Below, piece after piece: positions 9,158 to 18,234 of a stretch of 64,000 nucleotides of DNA; the stretch's first letter is position 1, and each line of letters starts with the position of its first letter. The notes under the pieces are model-generated. The model was not told where the DNA came from and did no database searches. It saw nothing but the letters and a program-made list of their open reading frames with translations. Made by a program: the position numbers and the translations under genes. Source of the DNA: Desulfocapsa sp. (GTDB lineage: Bacteria; Desulfobacterota; Desulfobulbia; Desulfobulbales; Desulfocapsaceae); contig VMSP01000110.1 in NCBI GenBank assembly GCA_013792135.1, positions 1 to 64,000 of the forward strand, in the 5' to 3' direction.

Positions 9158-11116
9158 CTACAATAAAAGGAGCAGGATGATAATTGCCAGAACGATATAG
9201 GCAATATAGAGCTGAATCTTCCCGTGCTGGATCCAGCGCAACTTATTTATTAATTTGAGGAGCGGCTGGATCAGGTGCTGCTGGAAGTTTATTTCTGCCA
9301 CATCCTCCACATCTGTCTCCCAGGTTGTCTTGCCGGGGAAGATCTTGGAGATGCCGGTGTAGATACTCTTTACCGGTACAAAGGGCCGGTAAAAATCGAT
9401 AATCTCCGCGGCATAGGAAGTGCCGGTGTACTGCATGCGGACCGTGGGCTGGGTAAAACCGCAGCCCCAGGTGCCGCCGCTGCCAATCACTTTTTTCATG
9501 TACAGGATCTTCCGTAACAGGCTGATCAACAGCAAAAGGCCAATGAAAATGGCACCCGTCTGCGAGATCTGGCGGACGATTTCCATAAAGGCCTGGATAT
9601 CATAGCCGGCGGTATAAGGAATATCTTTGATTCCGGCGAAGGCGAGCCTGATAAAGGGCTCCGGAACAACACCGATCACGAGGCAGGCAATGGCCAGGAA
9701 GATCATGATCATAGTCATGGAAGAGCCAGCCTCAGTGGATTTGGCGGCATTCTCGGTACGCGGCTCCCCTAAAAAGGCCAGGCCAACCACCTTGGTAAAG
9801 CAGGCCGCAGCCAGGCCGCCGATGACCGCCAAAGAAACAATTGCCAGAATCGCCAGAATAAAGGGGATACGATGATTGTTGATGCCGTAGAAGGCCCCGT
9901 AGTAGATCAAAAATTCGCCGATAAAACCACTGAAGGGGGGCAGGCCGGAGATGGCAACAGAACCGGCAAGAAAGGTCCGGCCGGTGATGGGCATCCGTTT
10001 CATCAGGCCGCCCAGCTGGTCAATATTCTTGCTCTTGGCTTTGTGGAGCACGGCCCCTGCCCCCATGAAGAGGAGCGATTTGAATATGGAGTGGTTGAAG
10101 ACATGGAGAAAGGCGCCGGCAAAGCCAAAAAAGGCCATGGCCTGATTCTGCTCAGAGACGCCAACCATACCGATCCCTAACCCAATGAGGATGATGCCGA
10201 TATTCTCCACGCTACTATAGGCAAGGAGTTGCTTGATGTCTTGTTTGGCCAGGGCATAGACGACGCCGAGGACACCGGTAACCATGCCGGTTACCAGGAC
10301 GATCTGGCCAATCAGCGGCGTTGCGGCTTCAAGCAGCAGGTAGATCCGGAAAATTCCGTAGATGCCCATCTTGATCATTACCCCGGACATGATTGCCGAG
10401 ATATGACTCGGGGCGGCCGGATGGGCCTTGGGCAGCCAGATGTGGAGGGGAAAGATACCCGCCTTTGAACCAAAACCAAGAAAGGCCAGGATGAAAACCA
10501 GGAGCTTGGCGCCTTCAGGAATAGTCGAAAAACTGGAAAAAGCAAAACTGCCCGTGTAGTGGTACAAAAGGGCAAAGGCGGCAAAGAGGAGCATGGCACC
10601 GCCCTGGGCAAAGATGAAATAGAGGTAGCCCGCCTGACGGTTCTCCTTGACCTGATAGTCAAAGACCACCAGAAAAAAGGAGGAGAGGGACATTATTTCC
10701 CAGGCCAGGGCAAAGGTGACAATGTTTGCCGCCGTCACCACCAGGGCCATGGAGGCCACCAGAATAGCAAAAAAGAAATAGTTGACAGCGGTCCTGGTTG
10801 CCTTTGCTTTATCTCCCATGTAATGGAAACTGTAAAACAGGGCCAAAGGCGGGATGGTGAATATCGGCACCAGGAAAAAAAGAGCTATGCTGTCCACTTT
10901 GAAGGCCAAGGTAAAAATGTGGAGCCAGTTCCAGCTCTGCCCGATTGTCCCGGTATTACTCAGGAGATTGGTGAGGCTGTACACAAGGCCGAGAATACAG
11001 CCTGCACTTGTTGTGGCAATAGTGGCTAATTTCATCAAGGTAAACTGGCGGGCAAAAAGGAGTGCAGCAACTCCTCCCGCCAAGATTACAGCAAGTGACA
11101 CAAACATGGTGTCCAT
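9158..11116 (-). CDS. hyfB: HyfB-like (NuoL-type) ion-translocating membrane subunit
   Basis: A 652-residue protein with about 15 membrane helices, of the NuoL/HyfB type. The antiporter core has FGSKAGIFPLHIWLPKAHPA and YSSVENIGIILIGLG, and HVFNHSIFKSLLFMGAG follows. The C-terminal part has extra helices, a hydrophilic loop and a final helix, as in HyfB. GGAGGG precedes the ATG at 11116. It is the first gene of the hyf-like run and would pump H+ or Na+. The same protein superfamily includes DabB, which pairs with a carbonic-anhydrase-like subunit in DAB inorganic-carbon pumps; this matters because of the gene just upstream. Confidence 0.88.
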   Translation of the reverse strand: MDTMFVSLAVILAGGVAALLFARQFTLMKLATIATTSAGCILGLVYSLTNLLSNTGTIGQSWNWLHIFTLAFKVDSIALFFLVPIFTIPPLALFYSFHYMGDKAKATRTAVNYFFFAILVASMALVVTAANIVTFALAWEIMSLSSFFLVVFDYQVKENRQAGYLYFIFAQGGAMLLFAAFALLYHYTGSFAFSSFSTIPEGAKLLVFILAFLGFGSKAGIFPLHIWLPKAHPAAPSHISAIMSGVMIKMGIYGIFRIYLLLEAATPLIGQIVLVTGMVTGVLGVVYALAKQDIKQLLAYSSVENIGIILIGLGIGMVGVSEQNQAMAFFGFAGAFLHVFNHSIFKSLLFMGAGAVLHKAKSKNIDQLGGLMKRMPITGRTFLAGSVAISGLPPFSGFIGEFLIYYGAFYGINNHRIPFILAILAIVSLAVIGGLAAACFTKVVGLAFLGEPRTENAAKSTEAGSSMTMIMIFLAIACLVIGVVPEPFIRLAFAGIKDIPYTAGYDIQAFMEIVRQISQTGAIFIGLLLLISLLRKILYMKKVIGSGGTWGCGFTQPTVRMQYTGTSYAAEIIDFYRPFVPVKSIYTGISKIFPGKTTWETDVEDVAEINFQQHLIQPLLKLINKLRWIQHGKIQLYIAYIVLAIIILLLLL

Positions 11117-11342
11117 TTATTTCCCTCCAAATTTTTTATACGCTATCATACACGCGACGATAGCATGTAATGTCTTTTTTTATCTGTCATGGCGCGCAAC
11201 GCGCAGTAGCTTGCCTTGGCCATGTCCCTTTGGGGCAGGCTTTTTCCCCGCTCTCTCAGGCAGGAGTCAGGATGAGCGTACAGTTATTGTTACGAAAATG
11301 GGTAGGTTGTTAAAAAAAAACTGGGCTGAGTAACGGTTCTTA

Positions 11343-11466
11343 TTCTAAGTTGCATTCAATTCAAGACCGAGAAGACAAGCGAGCGGCGACGAAGCAGTAC
11401 GGGGTTGTACGGTGAGGAGCCGCACAGCGCAGTCGACGAAGGTATTGGTTTGAATGCGACTTAGAA
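11343..11466. repeat. Imperfect palindromic intergenic element
   Basis: The 375-bp gap upstream of hyfB (11117-11491) has no gene. It holds 22-nt imperfect inverted arms (11343-11364 and 11445-11466, sharing ttctaag and gcattcaa). They enclose an 80-nt GC-rich core with gtac palindromes and gaggagccgcac. The layout is that of a REP/MITE-like or structured-RNA element. The rest of the gap shows only the hyfB ribosome binding site. Confidence 0.5.
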
Positions 11467-11491
11467 TTATAACTTTCCTTGTTCAGCACAC

Positions 11492-12691
11492 TTAGTGAGG
11501 AGATCTGATATCAAAGCGGGGTGCCGCCAGCATTCTGTTGATCTCTTCTTTCAAGTCCCACTGATCCGGGTTGACGCTGGCCTGATCCATTAACAGAGAG
11601 AAGAGGCGATCCTGCTCAAGGGGCTTGATGTATTCTGTCGGGGTGTCGTCCTTGATCTGGATATGGGCAGCCCAGGGCACGAAATAGGTGGTTGCCGGAT
11701 GACCCTCATACTCGGAAATATCAATGTTAAGGCCGGCAATATAGAGGAGATTCTTGCCGGCATATTCGATCCCACGGCGGATGGACTCCACGGTACGGGC
11801 AAATTCAAGCTGGATATTGATCTTGGCCGCCCGCAGCGAAGGATTGCGCGAGGTGACAATGATCGGCATGAATTCGAAGAGGTTTCGTTCCAGGAGAATC
11901 GATTCATCGGTTTCGTGGAGATCTTCCCGGAAATAAAAGAGGTCTTCGCTCAGGTATTTACCCATACTCTCTCCTTCCCCGGTTTTCCATACATAGCCAG
12001 TGGCATCAATACGCTGGCGAAACTCTTCAGAAACCTCGTAGGTCTGGCTGGTGCTGATAGCGGAGACGGGCAGTATCTTACCGTTTTCGCTTATCTTGAC
12101 TATGTTTTCCAGATTGATTACCAAGCCATCTTTTACGGGATGTGATTCAAAATCAATAAAGGAGTTCTTTACGGTAATCAGGTAGGTGCCCTTATCATCC
12201 AGGTGGAGAAAGATCCTGTCCTTGGCAAAATGGTATTGCTCAAGATAGGGGGTGATCACATGGGCTATCTTCCCGCAGGAAGGAGTAATACAGATGCCAT
12301 CCATTTTGGGTCGGGTGCAATAGCCATAAACCCCGGTGTGAGGGTCGTAACCAACGTGACTGGCCTGAACAAGCACCGAATCTTCACCATGATGAGCATG
12401 AGGTCCGTGGCGGTCAACGGCGACAACCCCACCAACCCTGCCATGGTTAAAGGGAAAGGTGCCGAAATGTTTGGTCAGTAGGATAATGGGCCAGCCTTGG
12501 TTTTCGTCTGAGCAGAAGGCCCGGGAAGGCATGATCTTGCCTTTGCGAAAGCCTAAGGTCCTACAGAGATTGTATAACTTGGGGGCAAACTCCGCATAGG
12601 AAATTGTCCTGTCATCAATTCTGAAAGGGGCTAGCTTGCGAATAATGTTTGGTCTGCGAACAAAGCATGGCTTTTGATATTTATTTGGCAT
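11492..12691 (-). CDS. Conserved protein with LCIB-type carbonic anhydrase-like motifs
   Basis: A 399-residue cytoplasmic protein. ATG 12691 is chosen because AAGGA lies before it; an ATG 18 bp upstream has no such site. Residues about 60-145 show CSDE (C60), then HFGTFPFNHG, GGVVAVDRHGPHAHHG, ASHVGYD (H112) and TPSCGK (C139). This Cys-His-Cys order, with CxDE at the first ligand, resembles the zinc site of LCIB/theta-like beta carbonic anhydrases. The C-terminal 200 residues are unrecognised. It lies 375 bp upstream of the hyf-like cluster on the same strand. The enzyme call is inference from motif layout; catalysis is uncertain, since the arginine near the first ligand was not identified. 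Confidence 0.5.
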   Translation of the reverse strand: MPNKYQKPCFVRRPNIIRKLAPFRIDDRTISYAEFAPKLYNLCRTLGFRKGKIMPSRAFCSDENQGWPIILLTKHFGTFPFNHGRVGGVVAVDRHGPHAHHGEDSVLVQASHVGYDPHTGVYGYCTRPKMDGICITPSCGKIAHVITPYLEQYHFAKDRIFLHLDDKGTYLITVKNSFIDFESHPVKDGLVINLENIVKISENGKILPVSAISTSQTYEVSEEFRQRIDATGYVWKTGEGESMGKYLSEDLFYFREDLHETDESILLERNLFEFMPIIVTSRNPSLRAAKINIQLEFARTVESIRRGIEYAGKNLLYIAGLNIDISEYEGHPATTYFVPWAAHIQIKDDTPTEYIKPLEQDRLFSLLMDQASVNPDQWDLKEEINRMLAAPRFDIRSPH

Positions 12692-12887
12692 TTTTTTTAT
12701 CCTTGGCATTTTTTATTAATGACAACCCATAGCCACAAATCTTATTTTGAAATAAATCTTATTTTTAAATTTAGCCTTATGCCTTTGTTGTTCCATGAAA
12801 AAACGAGTAGATCTATTCTGGCCAGGAAGAAACCTTTCAATTGGAGCTTGGTGTTTCCAACGGTCTCCAAATACTTGTCGGCTTGAA

Positions 12888-14291
12888 TTAATTTTCCATC
12901 CTGAATGTTTTCAGGTCGATACCGTACTTATTGACTTTGTCGTACAGGCTTTTTCTTGAAATCCCAAGCTGACGATGTGTTGGGGGAATAAGCCCTTTTT
13001 CTTTACGCAAGACCTCTATAAGGTATTCTTTTTCTATCTGTTCCAGAAAAGATTTTAGCGGAATCGGGTGTGAAAGACTTTTTTGCACAATGTTATTTTC
13101 TTTTTCTGGACTGCTCTTCATTTTATCTTGAGCACCGAAAATGCAAATTCGGCGGACTTGATTCTTCAATTCCCTGATGTTGCCCGGCCAGTTATTTCGT
13201 TTTATCTGCTCAATGATTTCCGCTGAAAAAGGTTCCACGTTCAACAGCCTGTCATGGCAGTATTCCAGACGAAAATGTTCAACGAGCAAGGGAATGTCAT
13301 CTTTCCTTTCTCTGAGGGCCGGGGTTTTAACCGGGAGAACATTTAAACGGAAATAGAGGTCCTGACGAAATACTCCCCTGCGAATCTCTTGTCCCAGGTC
13401 TTTGTTGGTTGCGGCGATAATTCGTGCTCTGATGGGTATGGCAATATTACTTCCCAGGGGGGTTACTGATCTTTCTTCAAGAACCCGCAAGAGCTTGGAT
13501 TGAAGGTTGATGGGCATGCTGCAGATTTCATCAAGAAAGATTGTCCCATCTTCAGCATACTCAAACTTACCCTGTTTCTGCTGGATTGCTCCGGTAAATG
13601 CTCCTTTTGCATGACCGAATAGTTCCGATTCAATCATGTCGACGGGCATTGCCCCCATATTGATGGGGATAAAAGGTCTTCCGTAGCGGTTTCCGGCGTC
13701 ATGAATGGCGCGCGCTACAAGTTCTTTTCCTGTCCCGGTTTCTCCATAGAGCATAACCGGATCGTTTTCCTCGGCAACGGCTTCGATGATTTCGTACAGT
13801 TCCTGCATTATCGGATGACCGCCAACCAGTCCATGAAAATAGTACCCTTTGCGCTGATTTTTCAAGCGGTCATGGAGTTTCCGGTTTTCCATACCAAGTT
13901 GACGTTTTTCCACAGCCCTTTCAATGGAGGCGATCAGTACGTCTTCGTCTACCGGTTTTTGTAAAAAATCATAAGCCCCTTTTTTTATGGTGCTTACTGC
14001 CATTGCCACATCACCATGACCTGTTATCAGGATAACCGGAAGCTCGGTGTCGATTTCCTGGATATGCTGGAAGAGTTCGATGCCGTTCATGTGGGGCATT
14101 TTTATGTCGGCGATAACGGCTGAGTATGTCTTCTCGCTGATGGCGGCCAGGGCCTTGCCCGGTTCATTAAAGGTGTCTACGAGATAGCCGTTTAAGGTTA
14201 ACGTCTGTTTGATAGCGGCCAGCAGATAAAGATCATCGTCCACAACCAGCAGAGGGGCTGTGTTTTCTTTCTTTGCAAGGGGCGTTATCAT
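12888..14291 (-). CDS. Sigma-54-dependent NtrC-family response regulator
   Basis: A 467-residue activator with a receiver domain (residues 14-130, phospho-acceptor D62 in VIADIKMPHMNG), an AAA+ domain with Walker A GETGTGKE and the sigma-54 contact loop GAFTGA, and a C-terminal Fis-type helix-turn-helix (HRQLGISRKSLYDKVNKYG). ATG 14291 forms an ATGA overlap with the upstream kinase gene, so the two are cotranslated and almost surely cognate. A likely sigma-54 promoter lies across the divergent gap at 15769-15784. Confidence 0.93.
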   Translation of the reverse strand: MITPLAKKENTAPLLVVDDDLYLLAAIKQTLTLNGYLVDTFNEPGKALAAISEKTYSAVIADIKMPHMNGIELFQHIQEIDTELPVILITGHGDVAMAVSTIKKGAYDFLQKPVDEDVLIASIERAVEKRQLGMENRKLHDRLKNQRKGYYFHGLVGGHPIMQELYEIIEAVAEENDPVMLYGETGTGKELVARAIHDAGNRYGRPFIPINMGAMPVDMIESELFGHAKGAFTGAIQQKQGKFEYAEDGTIFLDEICSMPINLQSKLLRVLEERSVTPLGSNIAIPIRARIIAATNKDLGQEIRRGVFRQDLYFRLNVLPVKTPALRERKDDIPLLVEHFRLEYCHDRLLNVEPFSAEIIEQIKRNNWPGNIRELKNQVRRICIFGAQDKMKSSPEKENNIVQKSLSHPIPLKSFLEQIEKEYLIEVLRKEKGLIPPTHRQLGISRKSLYDKVNKYGIDLKTFRMEN

Positions 14292-15520
14292 ATGTTTCCT
14301 GAACGGTTTGCACATGGGGGTAAAAATATAAAGAATGAAGCGCCTCTTCCGGCTGGGCTTTCGACCTTTATGAATCCCGATAATCCTCGTATGATCCTGT
14401 CAACGATGGAGAGACCTAATCCCATTCCTGTCCCCACTTCACGGGTTGTAAAGAACGGGTCAAAAATTTTTCTTTGTATGTCAAGATCTATTCCTTCCCC
14501 GTTGTCTTGCACCTTGATACCGACAAAAGGTTTTTCCAGGAGGGTTTCAGGATCAATATGTGACTGAAGAAACGTTGTGATCGACATTCTGGGCTGATCG
14601 GTTTTCCCCATGGCCTGAATGGCATTCTGAATGAGATTCAGAAAAACCTGCTCCAGCTTGACTTCCTGTCCCAGAACAAGGGGCAGGCTGGTGTCGAGCT
14701 GGAGGTCTATTTCCACCTCCGACAGTGTCAGTTGTGATTGCAGAAACTTGAGAATATTTGTCAGGATTGCATTGACGTTAACCGGTGCTTTTTCATCTAT
14801 CGTTTTCCCGCCAAAGCTCTTGAGGCTTCGGATAATGGAGGAAGCCTTGTTCACCCGATCAACAATGATATTGAGATTTTCCTCCAGCATCGGTTTGTTT
14901 TTAACTGGATCTTCTAAAACCTTTAAACAGTTTCTGCTGAAAAGCAGTATGGCGTTCAGGGGTTGGGTCAGTTCATGGCCGATTCCGGCAGCCATTTCTC
15001 CAAGGCTCGCCAGTCTTACCGAATGAATAAGCTGTTCCTGCGCCTCATGCATGCGATTCATCATGGAGTAAAAATCACTCCTGTCCGTTGCAATCAGCAT
15101 ATGTAAAATGTTCCCGCACTCGGATGTATACGTTGATCCTTTAAGAGTAATCGGGATGTGTGTTCCTTGGTGATCAATGAGGTGTGTTTCAAGATTTTGA
15201 AATTCTCCTTTTTCCAGAGCGAGGCGGATAGAATCATATTCAACGTCGTCCACCAGGTCTGCCAGAGACAGATTTGTGCCATTTTCGTTACCATATCCCA
15301 AGATACGATAGAACTCTTGATTCGCCTGGACGAGTTGCAAGCCGTCTGTCAGGAGAAAAAAGAGGTCTGATAGGCTGGCAAGAATCTTGTTGGTAAATTC
15401 CTTTCCAGCCTCTACTTCTTCTTGTTTTCTCAGGAAACGGACAACCAAGTCCAGCTTCTGCTTCTCGAGAATCTCGATTAAACGATTGTCCGTTGGGCTT
15501 AAAAGCGTTCCTTTTTTCAC
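14288..15520 (-). CDS. Soluble PAS-domain sensor histidine kinase
   Basis: A 410-residue kinase without membrane helices. A coiled N-terminus leads into a PAS domain (about 45-165), a HisKA domain with the phospho-site in LGEMAAGIGHELTQPLN, and a HATPase domain with N box NLIQNAIQAM, DNGEGID and GTGMGLGLSIV. The start is a GTG at 15520 preceded by GGAG. It is translationally coupled to the sigma-54 activator downstream and would phosphorylate it in response to a cytoplasmic signal. Confidence 0.9.
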   Translation of the reverse strand: MKKGTLLSPTDNRLIEILEKQKLDLVVRFLRKQEEVEAGKEFTNKILASLSDLFFLLTDGLQLVQANQEFYRILGYGNENGTNLSLADLVDDVEYDSIRLALEKGEFQNLETHLIDHQGTHIPITLKGSTYTSECGNILHMLIATDRSDFYSMMNRMHEAQEQLIHSVRLASLGEMAAGIGHELTQPLNAILLFSRNCLKVLEDPVKNKPMLEENLNIIVDRVNKASSIIRSLKSFGGKTIDEKAPVNVNAILTNILKFLQSQLTLSEVEIDLQLDTSLPLVLGQEVKLEQVFLNLIQNAIQAMGKTDQPRMSITTFLQSHIDPETLLEKPFVGIKVQDNGEGIDLDIQRKIFDPFFTTREVGTGMGLGLSIVDRIIRGLSGFIKVESPAGRGASFFIFLPPCANRSGNI

Positions 15521-15768
15521 TATTGCACTCCGTTTGTCACTTCTAAGGGTACGAATTTACTCCGCAAGGCCTATGTTGTCAATATTTTTGCACACTATTT
15601 TTTTGTTGTGAATATACAGCTAGTTATCGTGATGCGTTGACGGGTTTGTCACTTTTTCTGCACGCAGTGGAGGTTTTTTGAGGATTCCCGCAGGGGGAAC
15701 TCTCGAAAAGAAAAGCTGAAGAGTTTGATATTGTACAATAAAATGTTTTTTTGGTTTTTCGACGAAGC

Positions 15769-15784
15769 TGGCCTTTAATTTGCT
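15769..15784 (+). promoter_or_regulatory. Candidate sigma-54 (-24/-12) promoter
   Basis: TGGCCTTTAATTTGCT has GG and GC separated by exactly 10 nt and a perfect TTGCT at -12. It lies 82 bp before the ATG of the HTH-receiver gene, in the 345-bp divergent gap (15521-15865) that is otherwise empty. The sigma-54 activator and kinase genes flank it. Confidence 0.55.
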
Positions 15785-15865
15785 TTAAGATAATCAGGTT
15801 ATGCTTTTTTTTATTGCCTGGAGAGACGTAAAAATTATCCTTTTCAAGGAAAGTAATAAGTCCCA

Positions 15866-16468
15866 ATGCCGACAGGAATATTAAAAAAAAATGAAATTGT
15901 GTCACTTGATATTGAACAGGTGGCATCAGTGTGTTGTGTCTCGGTTGCACGAGTGGATCGATGGATAGACGTGAGAGGGTTGAGAGTAAGCGGGCAAGGT
16001 GAATGCAGGAATATTTTAAGCTCTGATCTTGTTGACTTCCTTGTCCAATATAACATGCCAATCCCTGAAATAATCCTTCCTGCACAGGCAAAAAAAATAC
16101 TTTTTGTTTTTAAAAATGAGACGCTGGAATTCATCTATGTGAAATTTTTAATTAAATTTTTTCAGAAACTGAAGACCGAGGCGAATTTTATCTGTGATTA
16201 TATCTCCTATGGGAAGGATGCAGAATACAAATTAATGACGTTTCATCCGGATCTCCTGGTTACTGATACGATATCCGCTTATCAGGAAGCGATACACTTA
16301 AATAAATATTTCAAGAGGATGGGGCGCAATAAGATTCTATCTATCATCGATAAAGGCATGGAGAGTAAGGATATAAAAAAAATAAATTCTTCCGGGGCTG
16401 ATGCTGTTGCGACAAGAGGTATTGATATTAATGAGCTTGTTGAACAGGTTAATGTCCTTTTCCAGTAG
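15866..16468 (+). CDS. MerR/excisionase-like HTH protein with degenerate receiver-like domain
   Basis: A 200-residue protein. Residues about 13-60 (LDIEQVASVCCVSVARVDRWI, with the following basic GLRVSGQGE) look like an excisionase/MerR-type helix-turn-helix. Residues about 75-200 follow the alternating pattern of a receiver fold (KKILFVF, PDLLVTD, NKILSIID, GADAVATRG), but the acidic pocket at its start is missing. It could be a phosphorylation-independent regulator. It is led by the candidate sigma-54 promoter and followed 58 bp later by a kinase-receiver pair on the same strand, probably one operon. Confidence 0.6.
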   Translation: MPTGILKKNEIVSLDIEQVASVCCVSVARVDRWIDVRGLRVSGQGECRNILSSDLVDFLVQYNMPIPEIILPAQAKKILFVFKNETLEFIYVKFLIKFFQKLKTEANFICDYISYGKDAEYKLMTFHPDLLVTDTISAYQEAIHLNKYFKRMGRNKILSIIDKGMESKDIKKINSSGADAVATRGIDINELVEQVNVLFQ

Positions 16469-16526
16469 CTTACGAAGTCAGAGAAAAACAATAACGCAGA
16501 GACCTGAAAATCACCGCAGGAGACCC

Positions 16527-18176
16527 ATGGATAAGAGAAAATATTACTCGCGCCTGCGCCGGGGACTGACTTCGGCCTTTTTTATCTTTACTCTTGTTCC
16601 AACTCTCTTGGTCTCAATGGTTATGCTGTACAATTTCCGAGAATGCGCCATTGAGAAAATAACAACGTCTGAGGCTCGTATGGCTGAAGATCGAAACGAT
16701 GCCATCAGTCAGTACCTCAATCAACAGATCGTTCTACTTTCAACCCTGGCCGGTATGTACCCCCTCAAGATCATGGGTGATCAAGATCACCTTGACCAGC
16801 TCTTCAAGTCTGTCAACGAGCGGGGGGATGTCGTCGATCTTCATGTTATTGATTCTGCGGGAACTCAGCTTGCTTACGACGGTCCTTATAGAAGCAGTTA
16901 CCGTGGCCAAAACTATAAGGATGCCCCATGGTTTAAAGAGGCTTTTGTTGCCGGGCAGCATGTCAGTGACGTGTTTATGGGCTATAGAAATGTCCCTCAT
17001 GTGGTCGTGGCCGTAACCGATCCGCTGAAAACCTACCTACTCCGGGCAACCATTAATTCTGAAAAGTTCAACGCCCTGCTTCTTTGGGCTCAGACAAGCC
17101 CTAACGGTGATGCCTATATCGTGAACAGGCATGGGGAATTTCAGACCCCCAGTTTGCAGGGCGCTACAAGTCTGGACACGGTAGAGAAGACTCTCCTGAA
17201 GTATCACAAAGGGACAGCCACCTGGACAATTGGTTCCTTCCGTTATACAACCAGATGGATGAAGGAAGGACAATGGCTGCTCGTTATCAAATCAAAAATC
17301 AGCGACACCATGGGCACGTTCGATGTGAGGCGTGATAACAGTCTCATCATCATTGCAATCTCGATTGTCATTGTTCTTTCCTTGGCGGTGTCTCTCTGCC
17401 ATTACATGGTGAGAAGACTTGAGCAGAGTGACCGCAGGCAGGCAGATGTTGACCAGCAGATGGTGCAGGTTGAAAAAATGGCCGGTATCGGCAGATTGGC
17501 GGCCGGCATTGCCCATGAAATAAACAACCCTCTGCAGATGATAACCAATCAGGCAGGTTGGATTGAGGAGCTGCTCCCTGATGAGGATCCGAATGCCCTG
17601 AAAAATCTCGGTGAATATCAGGAAGCTGTTACCAAGATCAAATATCACGTCAAGCGTGCCGGGTTGATTACCCATCGCCTCCTGGGATTTTCCAGAAGAA
17701 TGAGTGCGGAAAAGGAGTTTGTCAGTGTCAATGATCTTCTTGAGGAAACCGTTTCCTTTATCGAAAATGAAGCAGCAACGCATAATATTATCATTGAGCG
17801 GTTGCTGGATCAGAATCTGCCGACCACGATGACTGATGGTCCCCAGCTGCAGCAGGTTTTTCTGAACTTACTCAATAACTGTCTGGATGCCGTGGATCAC
17901 GACGGGCGGATTAGCGTCAACACCAAGGCGGATAATACGGCAATCTTTATTGAATTTTCCGACAGTGGCCCCGGCATATCACCGGAGGTCATGAAGCAGA
18001 TTTTTGATCCTTTTTTTACCACCAAAGACCCTGGGAAGGGAACTGGCCTGGGGATGTCTATCTGTTACGATATCATGAAAAAATTAGGGGGAACAATTGA
18101 GGTGAAAAACGGCAAGACGGGAGGTGCCATCTTTACCTTGATGCTACCATTAATTAAGCTGGGCGAATCAGGGTAA
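16527..18176 (+). CDS. Membrane-bound sensor histidine kinase with Cache-like sensor
   Basis: A 549-residue kinase. ATG 16527 has AGGAG 6 nt upstream; an upstream frame extension overlaps the preceding gene and is rejected. A helix (about 18-38) is followed by a periplasmic Cache-like region (about 39-270), a second helix (about 275-298), HisKA with GRLAAGIAHEINNPLQ and HATPase with NLLNNCLDAV, DSGPGI and GTGLGMSI. It senses something outside the cytoplasm and signals to the receiver encoded 58 bp downstream. Confidence 0.9.
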   Translation: MDKRKYYSRLRRGLTSAFFIFTLVPTLLVSMVMLYNFRECAIEKITTSEARMAEDRNDAISQYLNQQIVLLSTLAGMYPLKIMGDQDHLDQLFKSVNERGDVVDLHVIDSAGTQLAYDGPYRSSYRGQNYKDAPWFKEAFVAGQHVSDVFMGYRNVPHVVVAVTDPLKTYLLRATINSEKFNALLLWAQTSPNGDAYIVNRHGEFQTPSLQGATSLDTVEKTLLKYHKGTATWTIGSFRYTTRWMKEGQWLLVIKSKISDTMGTFDVRRDNSLIIIAISIVIVLSLAVSLCHYMVRRLEQSDRRQADVDQQMVQVEKMAGIGRLAAGIAHEINNPLQMITNQAGWIEELLPDEDPNALKNLGEYQEAVTKIKYHVKRAGLITHRLLGFSRRMSAEKEFVSVNDLLEETVSFIENEAATHNIIIERLLDQNLPTTMTDGPQLQQVFLNLLNNCLDAVDHDGRISVNTKADNTAIFIEFSDSGPGISPEVMKQIFDPFFTTKDPGKGTGLGMSICYDIMKKLGGTIEVKNGKTGGAIFTLMLPLIKLGESG

Positions 18177-18234
18177 GGGGGTTCAGGGACAGATGGCTGC
18201 AAATGTTTAATACTTTAAAAAAGGAGAATTAACT

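Noticed and set aside
12779-12795. Third-rank sigma-54 promoter before the LCIB-like gene (TGGAACAACAAAGGCA, minus strand)
   Set aside because: Spacing is right, but the -12 half matches poorly, so it was not annotated; start mapping could revive it.
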